DNA from: Clostridia bacterium
GTDB taxonomy: Bacteria > Bacillota > Clostridia > Lachnospirales > Anaerotignaceae
DNA length: 64,000 nt
Direction: 5' to 3'
NCBI GenBank assembly: GCA_022786605.1
Contig: JALFWW010000003.1
Span: forward strand, 1 to 64,000
The notes under the pieces were generated by a model. The model was not told the origin of the DNA, ran no database searches, and worked only from the letters and a program-made list of their open reading frames with translations. Below are positions 1 through 11,486 of the stretch, one piece after another. Numbering within the stretch: the stretch's first letter is position 1; each line of letters begins with the position of its first letter. The position numbers were made by a program, and so were the translations under genes.

Positions 1-1476
<1,476 letters not shown>

Positions 1477-1829
1477 AATTTACAAACGGCATCGTCGGTT
1501 GGAAATTTTATAAGTGAGTTTTCGTAGAAAAGTCACGCATAAAGCCCAGCGACTTGCACACTTTGAGTTGACCTAGCCAGTTAATCTGGCTATCCTCCGG
1601 TTTTTTCGAAACCGGCAAACTCTTGTCATTATTTTTGTCAGATGTCGTCTTTTTCGCTTTGCGAAAAACCGTTCGCTTCTCACCATTTTGCTCCCTCTGA
1701 CACTTTGCAGTGTTAGGTCGGTCGCTCCATAAACGGTTCGAAACTCACTGACCGAATTGACTATGGGTTGTAAGTTTCATTCACTATTCTATTTTCAAAG
1801 TTCACAGCGCATTTCACAGCGCAGGATTT

Positions 1830-1858
1830 ATTCTAGCAAAGGTTATCCATATTGTCAA
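1830..1858 (-). promoter_or_regulatory. rRNA promoter (-35 TTGACA, 17-nt spacer, -10 TAGAAT)
   Basis: Reverse complement reads TTGACA-ATATGGATAACCTTTGC-TAGAAT, about 350 bp upstream of 16S. The leader contains a boxA-like TGAACTTTGAAAATAGAATAG and several small hairpins (AGCCAGATTAACTGGCT, GCCGGTTTCGAAAAAACCGG). Confidence 0.75.
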
Positions 1859-1915
1859 TACCTTTTTTCATTTTTTTCAGACTTTTTTTCTTTTTTTCCA
1901 AAAACCCTGATTTTA

Positions 1916-2656
1916 TCAGCTTTCTTCCAGCACCACTTTCCGGAAAACTTCACCGATATTTTCCGCAATGACCAGATCCGCCTTTTTATCCATGCTAGTG
2001 GCGGACTTATTGATAAGCACCAGATATTTACCGCGGAAATAATGCAGAAGCCCCGCTGCCGGGTATACATTCAGGCTGGTACCGCCCACAATGAGCATTT
2101 GGGCGTGAGAAATATCATAAACCGCTTCTTCTATGGTCTGTTCGTTCAATCCTTCTTCATAGAGCACCACATCAGGACGCACAATGCCGCCGCATTTGTC
2201 ACAGCGGGTAATGCCCTCGTCTTTGGTCACATAATCCAGATCAAATTCCTTGCCGCACTTCAGACAGTAATTCCGATACAATGTGCCATGAAGTTCCAGC
2301 ACCCGTTTGCTGCCGCCTTTCTGGTGCAGATCGTCGATGTTTTGTGTAACGACAGATTTCAGCTTGCCCATTTCCTCCAGCTTTGCCAATGCTTTATGGC
2401 AGTCATTTGGTTTTGCATCGGGATAGAGCAGATTCTTTTTATAATATTGAAAGAAAATATCGGGATGCGCCTCAAAAAAAGAATGGCTCAATATGATTTC
2501 CGGGCGATAGCCATATTCACTGATGGCTGTAAAAATCCCCTTTTCCCCACGGAAGTCAGGAATGCCGCTTTCCGTAGACACGCCTGCGCCGCCAAAAAAT
2601 ACAATATTGTCACACTCTGCAATCCAGTCTTTCAATTTCTGCAGTTTTTCATCCAT
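1916..2656 (-). CDS. NAD-dependent protein deacylase, Sir2 family
   Basis: GAGVSTESGIPDFRG, TQNIDDLHQKGG and the CxxC pairs (CLKCGKEF / CDKCGG) are sirtuin motifs. Confidence 0.93.
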   Translation of the reverse strand: MDEKLQKLKDWIAECDNIVFFGGAGVSTESGIPDFRGEKGIFTAISEYGYRPEIILSHSFFEAHPDIFFQYYKKNLLYPDAKPNDCHKALAKLEEMGKLKSVVTQNIDDLHQKGGSKRVLELHGTLYRNYCLKCGKEFDLDYVTKDEGITRCDKCGGIVRPDVVLYEEGLNEQTIEEAVYDISHAQMLIVGGTSLNVYPAAGLLHYFRGKYLVLINKSATSMDKKADLVIAENIGEVFRKVVLEES

Positions 2657-2854
2657 GAAAAAGTCCCCCTTTCGGTTCTTTGTCTATGTCCCCATTATAC
2701 GCTTTTTCCTCTGTATCTTCAATGGAAACGAAAAAAGGCAGCCATTTCTCCTCTGCCCTTCAGACTGTCTCTTTTGCAAAAACAGGAGAGGACTTGAGCA
2801 GTGAAAGAAATCCCAAATGAAACCCATAATCAGAATTCACTGATTACAAAGAAA

Positions 2855-2896
2855 ACAGCACGTTTCGCGGCATTTTCTGCCTATAAAACGTGCTGT
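2855..2896 (-). terminator. intrinsic terminator-like hairpin downstream of the CNNM/CorC-like gene
   Basis: acagcacgttt...aaacgtgctgt inverted repeat followed by a T-rich run on the minus strand. Confidence 0.65.
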
Positions 2897-2943
2897 CGAT
2901 TTTTTCGATACCCTCAGGCAGAGAAAAATCCCTGCCATCCCCT

Positions 2944-4269
2944 TTATTCTGTTTCTGTATTTTCTTCTTTTTTCGGTTTCACAAGGACTGTGGTGCCCAA
3001 AATGCGGTGGTTATCCACATTATGCACCTGAATTTGCATTTCTTCCGTATTTACCAAGAAAGATGCGCCGTCATCAGGCACATGCCCCAGCACACCGCAG
3101 ACATAACCGCCGAATGTTTCATATTCTTCTACAGGCAATGTCACATCCAAAGCTTCTGCCACTTCTTCCAGATCCGCACTGCCGGAAATCTTCCATTCCA
3201 AATCACCAGTCTTTAGAATTTCCACTTCTTCCACTTCTTCTTCCTCTTCGTAGAAATCCCCCACCAACAGCTGTATCAAATCACGCAGGGTGATGATACC
3301 ACTCAAGCCGCCGTACTCATCCAGCAAAATAGCAAAATATTTCCGTTCCTGTTTCATATTCGCCAAAAGCACATCTGCTTTCACCGTTTCCGGCACAAAA
3401 TAAGGCTTATCTACGGCATTTGCCATAACGCTTTCCCGACTTCTGTCTGTCAGACGGAAAAAGTCCTTTGTATCCAGCACACCGATGATATCGTCATCAT
3501 CCTCCCCGCTGATGGGGTAATAGGTAAAGCGGCTGTTCTGAATGGTTTCTTCCCAAACAGTCATATCGTCGTCCAAATCCAGCATCACCACATCCACACG
3601 ATGGGTACATACTTCTTCCACAGATGTATCATCAAACGCAAATACGTTCTGAATCATTTCCACTTCTTCTTCATCAAAGGTTCCCTTTTCGTTGCCTGCT
3701 TCCAGCATCATGCGAATTTCTTCCTCGGAAACTTCTTCGCCGTTGTCGTTGGGGTCAATGCCCACCAGACGCAAAATGCCGTTTGTGGAAACAGTCAGCA
3801 GCCATACCAAAGGGGCGGAAATTTTATAAACCGCCGCCAGCAGACCAGAAAGCCCCAATGCCAAAGATTCGGACTTCTTCATGGCCACACGTTTTGGCAC
3901 CAGTTCCCCGAATACCAGGTTGAAGTACGCCAAAACAACGGTAATCACCAGCAGACACACAGATTTCAGCACGTTTTCTGGAATCCCGATGCCTGTAGCT
4001 GCCAAAGCCGCAGCCAGAGGGCCTGCAAAGCTTTCTGCCGCGAACGCACTGGAGAGCATCCCTGCCAGAGTGATGGCTACCTGAATGGTGGCAAGGAATC
4101 TTGCAGGCTGTTCTGTCAGGTTTACCAGTCGTCCTGCCCGTTTATCTCCGTCCTGTGCCATTTTCTTCAATTTCGTTTCATTTGTGGAAATGACCGCGAT
4201 TTCCGCACTTGCGAATATGGCGTTCAACGCAATCAACACTACTTGTAACAATAAAGGTTCCCAACTCAT
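2944..4269 (-). CDS. CNNM/CorC-type (hemolysin-family) transporter with DUF21, CBS and CorC_HlyC domains
   Basis: N-terminal membrane segment, CBS region, and C-terminal FEGGYVCGVLGHVPD-like transporter-associated domain. Start chosen at MSWEP, which is preceded by GGAGG. Confidence 0.85.
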   Translation of the reverse strand: MSWEPLLLQVVLIALNAIFASAEIAVISTNETKLKKMAQDGDKRAGRLVNLTEQPARFLATIQVAITLAGMLSSAFAAESFAGPLAAALAATGIGIPENVLKSVCLLVITVVLAYFNLVFGELVPKRVAMKKSESLALGLSGLLAAVYKISAPLVWLLTVSTNGILRLVGIDPNDNGEEVSEEEIRMMLEAGNEKGTFDEEEVEMIQNVFAFDDTSVEEVCTHRVDVVMLDLDDDMTVWEETIQNSRFTYYPISGEDDDDIIGVLDTKDFFRLTDRSRESVMANAVDKPYFVPETVKADVLLANMKQERKYFAILLDEYGGLSGIITLRDLIQLLVGDFYEEEEEVEEVEILKTGDLEWKISGSADLEEVAEALDVTLPVEEYETFGGYVCGVLGHVPDDGASFLVNTEEMQIQVHNVDNHRILGTTVLVKPKKEENTETE

Positions 4270-4377
4270 ATCTCTCATTCCTCCGTTTTGATTCTTCCAA
4301 AAATTATCTCGTTCTATACATTCTTACAAACACAAAAAGGCATACTCTACCCCTTCCAATTCCGGGCAGACTACACC

Positions 4378-4449
4378 TCACTCTCTTTTTCTGACATCAA
4401 AACGCTTTGGAATTGTTAAGTTGGCGTCCGTATCGCTGTCCGCGTCCAT
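4378..4449 (-). CDS. possible 23-aa leader peptide MDADSDTDANLTIPKRFDVRKRE
   Basis: AAAGGAG upstream (about 13 nt spacing), ATG to TGA, located between a candidate promoter (TTGACA-N17-GATGAT, 4483-4511) and the CNNM/CorC gene. Confidence 0.3.
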   Translation of the reverse strand: MDADSDTDANLTIPKRFDVRKRE

Positions 4450-4555
4450 GCTTTTTGTCACACTCCTTTCAAATTAGAACATATCATCTCATATTTCCTT
4501 TTTCCTGTCAATTAACGAACCGTTAAGAAATCAGTCACAAAAAAACAGGAAAGCC

Positions 4556-4642
4556 TTTCGGGGCATCTTCATAAAAAAGCCGGAATCTTTATCATGACAA
4601 AAGATTCCAGCTTTCTGAATTTACAGGATTTTATAATGTTTT
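4556..4642. repeat. dispersed intergenic repeat, copy A (truncated)
   Basis: tttcggggcatcttcataa plus stem agccggaatcttt...aaagattccagct. Shared with copies at 23.4, 36.6, 45.6 and 49.7 kb. Confidence 0.7.
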
Positions 4643-4646
4643 CTCT

Positions 4647-5828
4647 TTAAGCCTTCAGCCAGCCGTTTTTCTGCAAAAATTCACGGATTTTTTCCATAGC
4701 TGTCTGTAGCTGTTCCATGCTGTAAGCATAAGAAATGCGCACATGTCCTTCGCCGCTTTCGCCGAAAGCATCCCCTGGCACCACTGCAACACCGGCTTCA
4801 TAGAGCAGACGTTCGCAAAATTCCTGGGAAGTCAAGCCTGTCACGGCAATAGAAGGGAATACATAGAATGCCCCTCTGGGTTCAAAGCATGTCAGCCCCA
4901 TATCATTGAGCGCTTTCACCAGATACTGCCGTCTTTCGTCATAAGCCCCACGCATTGCCCCCACATCACTGTCGCAAAGGGCATCATCCCGCAGGGCTTC
5001 CATGGCGCCATACTGGCTCATGGTAGGGGTACACATGATGATATAAGCATGTACCTTATTGATGACTTTCATCAGTTCTTTAGGACCTGCCGCGTAACCC
5101 AGACGCCAGCCTGTCATGGAGAAAGACTTCGCAAAGCCGTTGAGCACCACTGTCCGTTCTTTCATGCCTTCCACAGAAGCGATAGAAACATGATTTTTGC
5201 CGCCGTAAGTCAGTTCCGCGTAAATTTCATCGGAAATCACCAGCAAGTCGTGTTTGATGCAGACAGGCGCGATCCGTTCCAAATCTTCCCGTTCCATGAT
5301 GGCACCCGTAGGGTTATTGGGATACGGCAAAATCAATGCCTTTGTTTTGGGTGTGATAGCCGCTTCCAGTTCTTCCGGCATGAGTTTAAAGTCATTTTCC
5401 GCTTTGGTAGTCACCACCACAGGCACACCATGCTGCAACTGAATAGCAGGTTTATATGCCACATAGGAAGGTTCCACCACCAGCACTTCATCCCCCGGTT
5501 CCAGAACCGTACGCAGTGTTACGTCAATGGCTTCGGACGCACCAATGGTGCAAAGAATCTGGTCTGTGTCATAATCCAGATCAAAACGGCGTTTCAGATA
5601 ATGGGCAATTTCCTCCCGCAGTTTGGGCATGCCCCAGTTGGAGGAATATCTTGTTTTGCCTTCTGCCAGAGAATCCATGGCCGCTTTCCGCACACGTTCC
5701 GGTGTTTTGAAATCCGGTTCCCCAACGCCAAGGGAAATGATGTTGTCCATGGTAGCTACAATATCAAAAAATTTCCGAATACCGGAAGGCGGCAGAACCG
5801 CCACATGTTTTGCTGTAAAATCTCTCAT
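4647..5828 (-). CDS. PLP-dependent aminotransferase, class I/II
   Basis: SLGVGEPDFKTP, YPNNPTGAIM, NGFAKSFSMTGWRLGY (PLP-lysine motif). Confidence 0.93.
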   Translation of the reverse strand: MRDFTAKHVAVLPPSGIRKFFDIVATMDNIISLGVGEPDFKTPERVRKAAMDSLAEGKTRYSSNWGMPKLREEIAHYLKRRFDLDYDTDQILCTIGASEAIDVTLRTVLEPGDEVLVVEPSYVAYKPAIQLQHGVPVVVTTKAENDFKLMPEELEAAITPKTKALILPYPNNPTGAIMEREDLERIAPVCIKHDLLVISDEIYAELTYGGKNHVSIASVEGMKERTVVLNGFAKSFSMTGWRLGYAAGPKELMKVINKVHAYIIMCTPTMSQYGAMEALRDDALCDSDVGAMRGAYDERRQYLVKALNDMGLTCFEPRGAFYVFPSIAVTGLTSQEFCERLLYEAGVAVVPGDAFGESGEGHVRISYAYSMEQLQTAMEKIREFLQKNGWLKA

Positions 5829-5851
5829 TTCTACACCTTCTCTTTCGTAAA

Positions 5852-6844
5852 TTATAATTTCACCTGATACAGAGCGTCACTTTTTGGCTGTTCCAGCACT
5901 CTTTCCACGCCCTGTTCCAAAATGGTCTTTCCTCTTTCTGTAATGCGACCAATGACAGCCGCTTCAATGCCCGCAGTCGCCAGTTTTTCCACCAACTCCG
6001 CTCCGTCAAAAGCAGAAATGATCATAGTACCGCTGGAAATAAGAAGCAAAGGTTCAATGCCTGCTTCTTTGCAGACAGCCTTTGTCACTTCTTTGATGGG
6101 GATGTTGTCCGCAAAGACCTGTACGCCTTTTTCAGAACATTCCGCCAGTTCCCAGACTGCCCCCAAAATGCCGCCTTCTGTGGCATCGTGCATAGCAGTT
6201 GCGCCGTGTTCCATGGCAATGCGGCTTTCGGTGCCTACAGACAAATAGCCTTTCATATCTTTGGCTTCTTCCAGCAGTTCTTTGTCCATGCGCTGTGCCA
6301 GAACATCCTCATGTTCATGGGCAATGATGGCTGTCCCTTCCAGACCTGCCCATTTTGTCATGATGACGTCCTGCCCCACTTCCGCGCCGCCAGTGCAGAC
6401 CATTTTCCGATTTCTGGTCTTACCGATGACCGTAGCGGAGATAACGGGTTTTGTAACAGCGTCTGTCACTTCCGTATGACCGCCCAAGACTTCAATGCCT
6501 AGTTCCGCCGCCGCTTTCAGGGTGCCGTGCATAAGTTCCTCCAGCATAGATTCATCGCTTTGGGGCGGCAGAAGCACCGTCATCAAAATCCCCACAGGCT
6601 CTGCCCCTGCGGAAAATACATCGTTACAGTTGATATGCACCGCCAGATAACCGGTATCTTTTGTCGCTCCAGTAATGGGGTCTGTGGAGAATACGCACAG
6701 TTCCTCTTTGGGGTCCATGGCGGAACAATCCTCTCCTGTTTTTGGACGCACCACAATATCATCCCGATGAACCTTACTGTGAGTCACCGGGTCTAAAACG
6801 ATCCGCTCCAGTATCTGCGGCGGAATCTTGCCAATTTCAAACAT
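5852..6844 (-). CDS. AIR synthase-related (HypE/ThiL/PurM-like) protein
   Basis: GEDCSAMDP, GGHTEVTDAV, HDATEGGILGAVWELAE motifs of the AIRS superfamily. Confidence 0.8.
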   Translation of the reverse strand: MFEIGKIPPQILERIVLDPVTHSKVHRDDIVVRPKTGEDCSAMDPKEELCVFSTDPITGATKDTGYLAVHINCNDVFSAGAEPVGILMTVLLPPQSDESMLEELMHGTLKAAAELGIEVLGGHTEVTDAVTKPVISATVIGKTRNRKMVCTGGAEVGQDVIMTKWAGLEGTAIIAHEHEDVLAQRMDKELLEEAKDMKGYLSVGTESRIAMEHGATAMHDATEGGILGAVWELAECSEKGVQVFADNIPIKEVTKAVCKEAGIEPLLLISSGTMIISAFDGAELVEKLATAGIEAAVIGRITERGKTILEQGVERVLEQPKSDALYQVKL

Positions 6845-7009
6845 ACTATCTTATCTCCCTTTTCTGCCAAAAAGCCGCCTAAAGCAATCCTTCGCCCCAC
6901 GGCTATGTTTCTTTTTTTCTGTGTACTATTTTACCACAGTCTGCATCACAGGAACAGAAATTTTTCGCTCCCATTTCCGAATCTTCCAAAAACCGAATCA
7001 AAATATAAA

Positions 7010-7040
7010 AAAGGTGCCTGCAATATCTGCAAACACCTTT
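7010..7040 (-). terminator. intrinsic terminator of VanW gene
   Basis: aaaggtgcctgcaatatctgcaaacacctt hairpin with T-run on the minus strand. Confidence 0.7.
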
Positions 7041-7046
7041 CTCTGT

Positions 7047-8540
7047 TTATTGAATACCAAAACCTGGTTGTTCTGTTGATGCCGTATTCTCTTTGGATTC
7101 TTCTTTCTTTTCTTCCGCTTTCTTGGTGCCTACAGTCACCTGATCCGCTGTCGCACGATAAGAAGAAGAACTGAACCATTCCCGGCTCACCTGCTTGCCA
7201 TTTTCATATACGATCTTGTAAACGCTTACCTTTGCGCCAGTTTTCCCTTTAGATGTCACCTTCCGTTCCCCTTCGGGCATGTCAGGGTCTTCTGTGACCA
7301 CTTCCGCAGGCTTGGGTATGGTTTCCTCGTAAACGGTTTCATATTCCACACGATGCCCGCTGCTGTGTACTTCATGACCATAGATATTCATGACCAGATT
7401 GCCGCCGCTGGCATAGGCTTCGATCAATACAGGATATTCTGTATTATTCTTGAACTTCAGGTCTTTATAATTGCCTGCCACCGCCGCGTCACGACCCAAA
7501 GGCACATAGCCTACAGTCATGGAATGGGGATGACGCTCCACGATTTCCAGTTCCGCATCAATGACCGCATTATAAAGTGTCGTTGTTACCTGACATACGC
7601 CGCCGGCAACGTCCTGTTCCACTTTGCCGTTGTTATAAACAGCAGCGTCTTTGTAGCCGCCTTCATAGGTCTGGGGACCCAGTTCCACATTGGCAGAGAA
7701 GGTTTCTCCCGGTGCCAATACCGTGCCGTTGATATAATTACAGCCTACTGCCAGATTGGTATTTCTGTTCTTGTCACTCATGGTATAAGTGGTTTTGAAA
7801 GAGCCGATCAGGTCTGTTACATGACTGTTTGCCTCTGCTGTGATCTTGGGTTCTTCCACTTCCGCCTCAATTTTGGCAGTACCACTCATACGGGTATCTA
7901 AAACAGCTGCCGCATTGGCTTCTGTTTTCGCCTGATCCATGATGCGTCCCGTTTCTTCCGGGGTCACCACAAATTTTCCATTTTTCCGGCTGACGGTACT
8001 GTCTACGGCATGGCGATCAAATTCTCCGGCGATCTCTGTGAGTTTTGCTTTCATTTTTTCTGTATCATAGGAATATTCCAGAGGAATGTCAATGCCGTCT
8101 TTCAGCAGCTGGGCACCAGCCTGGAACCGTTCTTTCTCCGTGCCTTCCCGACCTGTGTTATAAGCCTGTTCCACAGCTTCTTCCAGATGATATCCGGCGC
8201 CAAGTTCTGTAAAAGGCACTTCCCATTTTGTTTCCTCATCAAACTGGAAGGTAAGTACCTGCCCATTGACTTCAGTCACATACTTTTCCTCCAGTGTCGC
8301 CAGTGCTTCTTCTTTGCTCATGCCCTCCAGCGGAATACCATCTACAGTAACACCCTGATAGATACCTTCCGCGGAAAGGAGTTTCAGCACCTGATGTCTG
8401 TGATAGAAATAATATCCCAAACCTCCTGCCGCAGCCACCAGAACAACGACCAATGCCCCGATCATTATTTTCTTTTTCTGTGCCTCATGACGTGCTTCCC
8501 GTCTGTGGCTTCTTACACCCTTTTGCAAATAAACCCCCAA
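7047..8540 (-). CDS. VanW family protein with N-terminal TM and peptidoglycan-binding-like domain
   Basis: VanW signature region LAPGETFSANVELGPQTYEGGYKDAAVYNNGKVEQDVAGGVCQVTTTLYNAV. The exact start is uncertain (TTG). Confidence 0.88.
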   Translation of the reverse strand: MGVYLQKGVRSHRREARHEAQKKKIMIGALVVVLVAAAGGLGYYFYHRHQVLKLLSAEGIYQGVTVDGIPLEGMSKEEALATLEEKYVTEVNGQVLTFQFDEETKWEVPFTELGAGYHLEEAVEQAYNTGREGTEKERFQAGAQLLKDGIDIPLEYSYDTEKMKAKLTEIAGEFDRHAVDSTVSRKNGKFVVTPEETGRIMDQAKTEANAAAVLDTRMSGTAKIEAEVEEPKITAEANSHVTDLIGSFKTTYTMSDKNRNTNLAVGCNYINGTVLAPGETFSANVELGPQTYEGGYKDAAVYNNGKVEQDVAGGVCQVTTTLYNAVIDAELEIVERHPHSMTVGYVPLGRDAAVAGNYKDLKFKNNTEYPVLIEAYASGGNLVMNIYGHEVHSSGHRVEYETVYEETIPKPAEVVTEDPDMPEGERKVTSKGKTGAKVSVYKIVYENGKQVSREWFSSSSYRATADQVTVGTKKAEEKKEESKENTASTEQPGFGIQ

Positions 8541-8581
8541 CTTTCTATAACAGTTGTTTTCCTTTTTCCGAATGCAGAAAA

Positions 8582-8663
8582 ACGGCTTCGCCTATACAAG
8601 TTTATTGATTTTCAACAGATAGTATGTCAGAAATCAATACTTCTTCTATCATAGCGAAGCCGT
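8582..8663 (-). terminator. long nested hairpin (terminator or structured 3' UTR) after the vWA operon
   Basis: acggcttcgc(c)tat / atagcgaagccgt outer stem and tattgattt / aaatcaata inner stem. TTTTT follows on the minus strand. Confidence 0.55.
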
Positions 8664-8729
8664 ATAAAAAAAACAATATCAATTATAATAAATTTCCTTA
8701 CATTTTTATTACATAATTGGTACAGAATC

Positions 8730-11486
8730 CTAATTTTTACGGCGTTTTTTTGCGTCCAGAAGCCGTTGGGTTGTATTTTTATGCTCTGCCGCCGTATCCG
8801 CGGTTTTTTCCGCAGGCGTTGTTTTCTGCTCTTTTTCTTTGGGTATCTGTTCTTTTTCCGCCTGTTTTGCAGGGGCTTTCACCGGTTTTTCCGCTTTTTT
8901 CACCTGTTTTCTGTCTTTTCGTACCGCAAGAGCACCTTCCGCTTTCTGCAATGCCATAGGGAATCTCCGCAGGAAAATATCCAGCAAAAGCAGGAGTACC
9001 CCCAGTATCAGCAAGGGATTCTGCATGGACTGATGTTTCACAGACTGCGCCGCGTCTGCCGCGAAAACCTCACTGCCATTTGTCAGCACTCTGCCGCCGG
9101 TGCTTTCGACAATCTGCTGAAGGAGCTGACTGCCGTTTTCTCTGGTGGTCATATCATACTCTTTAGGATAAGACAGATAAAATCCTGTATTGGCATTGGT
9201 GGTGGTTCCGTCTTTTTCCTCCACCTGCACTGCCGCCAGATACGCCCCTTCTTTTGCCGAAGAAAAGACACCTTCATAAACACCCGGAGCCGTAGACTGC
9301 ATCTGTACCGTTTCTGTTTCGTTGTCAGAAGAAACCACCGTCACCTGTACCTGTGATACCTCCTCAGAAAAAGGCATGGTCAGCCGCAGAACGCTGTCCG
9401 CTTCACCGGCTTCCGCCGTCAGGGTCATATCCGTCATAGCATTGTTTTTCATCATCCAGGATACGGCATTGCGGAGGATTTTCACGCCGCTGTCTGATGC
9501 CAGCCATTTCTCCGTCCATTGTCCATGTACGTCAGGTGTCCACGCCACCGTTCTGCCCAGACCATACTGCCACGTTGCCAGAATGGGTTCTTCCTTGTCA
9601 CTGATGAGCACCTGATCGGCTCTTGCTTTTGCTGTGGTGCTGATATAACCATCCAATTCTGTTACAGCGTCAATGCCCGACAAAATGGCAGAAGCATCCT
9701 GCTGCTCAGGATAAAATGTTCGGTTATTGATAAATTCTTTCCCTGCCAAAATGGTTTCTTTTGCGAAAATTTCCGGCAAGTCTGTAAATTCGTCCGTAAA
9801 GTAATACCGCCCATTGCCATTGTCCGCCAAACGCTGAAGCAGTCGTGTATCGGCACTGCCCCCTACGGCTACCGTAGAAAGGGTCATGTTCCGCTGGCGC
9901 ATTTCTGCCAAAACACTGTCGTAGCCGGACTGTTCCGCCTGACCGTCTGTCAAAAGGAGGATGTGCTTCTGTTTGGTATTTTCTTCCTTCATGGCATCCA
10001 CCGCCATTTTCAAGGCGGGCAGAATACTGGTGCCGCCTTCCGCCTGAATACTGCCAATGGCATTGGTCAGAGCGTCTTTGTTTTCTGTGACATTGCAAGG
10101 TTCCATCACCCATTCAGGAAAAGAGTCAAAAGCCACCACGCCTACCCGATCGCCCTGCTGGAAATGATCCAGACTGCGGATAGCCGCTTCTTTTGCCATA
10201 TCTATGCGGGAAACGCCATAATTGCCGTCCATCATACTACCAGAGCGGTCAATGACCATAATCATGGTCAGGTCGGAATTCTGCCCTTCTGTTTTCAAAT
10301 CCATATCCACAGGGAGCATTTCTTCCAGAGGCGTATTCTGATAACCGCCTAAGGCAAAAGCATTTTCGCCGCCGCTGATCAGCAGACCGCCACCAGTGGT
10401 GCGGACATAAGTTTCCAACGCAGGCAAAAAACCTTCCGGCAGATTTTCCGCCGATACATTGGCAAGGATGACCCCATCATAGGCTCCCAGCTGCTCCATG
10501 GCTGTGGGTGCACTGCCTGCTGTCACTTTCTGGACAGCCACCTGACCGGAAAGCATACTTTCCCATTCTCTGCCGCTGTCCTCCTGCTCTACAATGAGGA
10601 TTCTGGGAATATCTTCTATATAAGTATAAGCATAAACCCGGTTGTTTTCTGCCATGGTGTCCTGGGCTGGAATAATTTCCGCCCGATAGGTGACACCACC
10701 GCCAGTAGTGGTCATATCAGAAAATACCATACGGGTTTCCCCTTTATGGATTTCCGCCGATTCATCAGCGATGAGGGTATTGCCTTTGTAAAGCCGTACC
10801 TGCGCTGTAGTATCAATGTTTGCGTCAATCTGCAACGCCAATTCATAGCGGCTGTTGATGCTGATGACTTCTGCCAGTTCCAGCTTCGTCGACTGCACTT
10901 CCGGCTGTTCTTCGGACACCAGAGGATATACATCAACGGTGATGCCTTGTGCCGCCAATGCCCGTGCCTGCTGCAAAGCATTGCCTTCTGTTTCGTTGCC
11001 GTCAGACAGAAGGACAATGCGTTTTGCGGTACCATCCGGCAAAAGAGACGCCGACAGCCGCAGGGCATTTTCCAGAGAACTGCCACCTTTGTCCACCAAA
11101 GACAAAAAGCCTGCCGTTACATTGGTATCTTTATCCGGCGTCAGTTCCACGCCAGCCCGTTTCCCAAAGGAAACCAGCCCCAACTGGTCTCGATTTTCCT
11201 TCGCTTGCTGGGCTTCCTGCAAAAACGCCTGTACCTCCGCTTCCGTTTTCTCCACGCTGGCGGAACGGTCCACGGCGAATACCGTTGTGGTGGTATTGGC
11301 TGTCATAAGCAACGTAGGGTTTGCCATGGCAAGGATCAGCACAAAGCAAAGTACCGCCCGCATGATGGTATGGACTTTTTTCCGAAACGGCGTTGCAAAC
11401 TGTCCGCCTTTGGCAAAAAACAGTATGGCTGCCATTACGGGAATCAATAAAATCAGCCAATATGGCTGCTGCCAATCAATGTTCAC
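8730..11486 (-). CDS. von Willebrand factor A domain membrane protein (BatB/GATase-like N-terminus)
   Basis: MIDAS motif DRSGSMMDG, LLLTDGQAE. N-terminal TM pair and C-terminal TM with a Lys/Glu-rich tail. Confidence 0.88.
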   Translation of the reverse strand: MNIDWQQPYWLILLIPVMAAILFFAKGGQFATPFRKKVHTIMRAVLCFVLILAMANPTLLMTANTTTTVFAVDRSASVEKTEAEVQAFLQEAQQAKENRDQLGLVSFGKRAGVELTPDKDTNVTAGFLSLVDKGGSSLENALRLSASLLPDGTAKRIVLLSDGNETEGNALQQARALAAQGITVDVYPLVSEEQPEVQSTKLELAEVISINSRYELALQIDANIDTTAQVRLYKGNTLIADESAEIHKGETRMVFSDMTTTGGGVTYRAEIIPAQDTMAENNRVYAYTYIEDIPRILIVEQEDSGREWESMLSGQVAVQKVTAGSAPTAMEQLGAYDGVILANVSAENLPEGFLPALETYVRTTGGGLLISGGENAFALGGYQNTPLEEMLPVDMDLKTEGQNSDLTMIMVIDRSGSMMDGNYGVSRIDMAKEAAIRSLDHFQQGDRVGVVAFDSFPEWVMEPCNVTENKDALTNAIGSIQAEGGTSILPALKMAVDAMKEENTKQKHILLLTDGQAEQSGYDSVLAEMRQRNMTLSTVAVGGSADTRLLQRLADNGNGRYYFTDEFTDLPEIFAKETILAGKEFINNRTFYPEQQDASAILSGIDAVTELDGYISTTAKARADQVLISDKEEPILATWQYGLGRTVAWTPDVHGQWTEKWLASDSGVKILRNAVSWMMKNNAMTDMTLTAEAGEADSVLRLTMPFSEEVSQVQVTVVSSDNETETVQMQSTAPGVYEGVFSSAKEGAYLAAVQVEEKDGTTTNANTGFYLSYPKEYDMTTRENGSQLLQQIVESTGGRVLTNGSEVFAADAAQSVKHQSMQNPLLILGVLLLLLDIFLRRFPMALQKAEGALAVRKDRKQVKKAEKPVKAPAKQAEKEQIPKEKEQKTTPAEKTADTAAEHKNTTQRLLDAKKRRKN

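Noticed and set aside
1757-2797. 346-aa plus-strand ORF antisense to the sirtuin gene
   Set aside because: The minus strand encodes clear Sir2 motifs; the plus ORF is His/Phe-rich antisense noise.
8610-8655. 16-codon mini-ORF MIEEVLISDILSVENQ inside the nested palindrome
   Set aside because: No Shine-Dalgarno sequence and both halves are explained by the inverted repeat.
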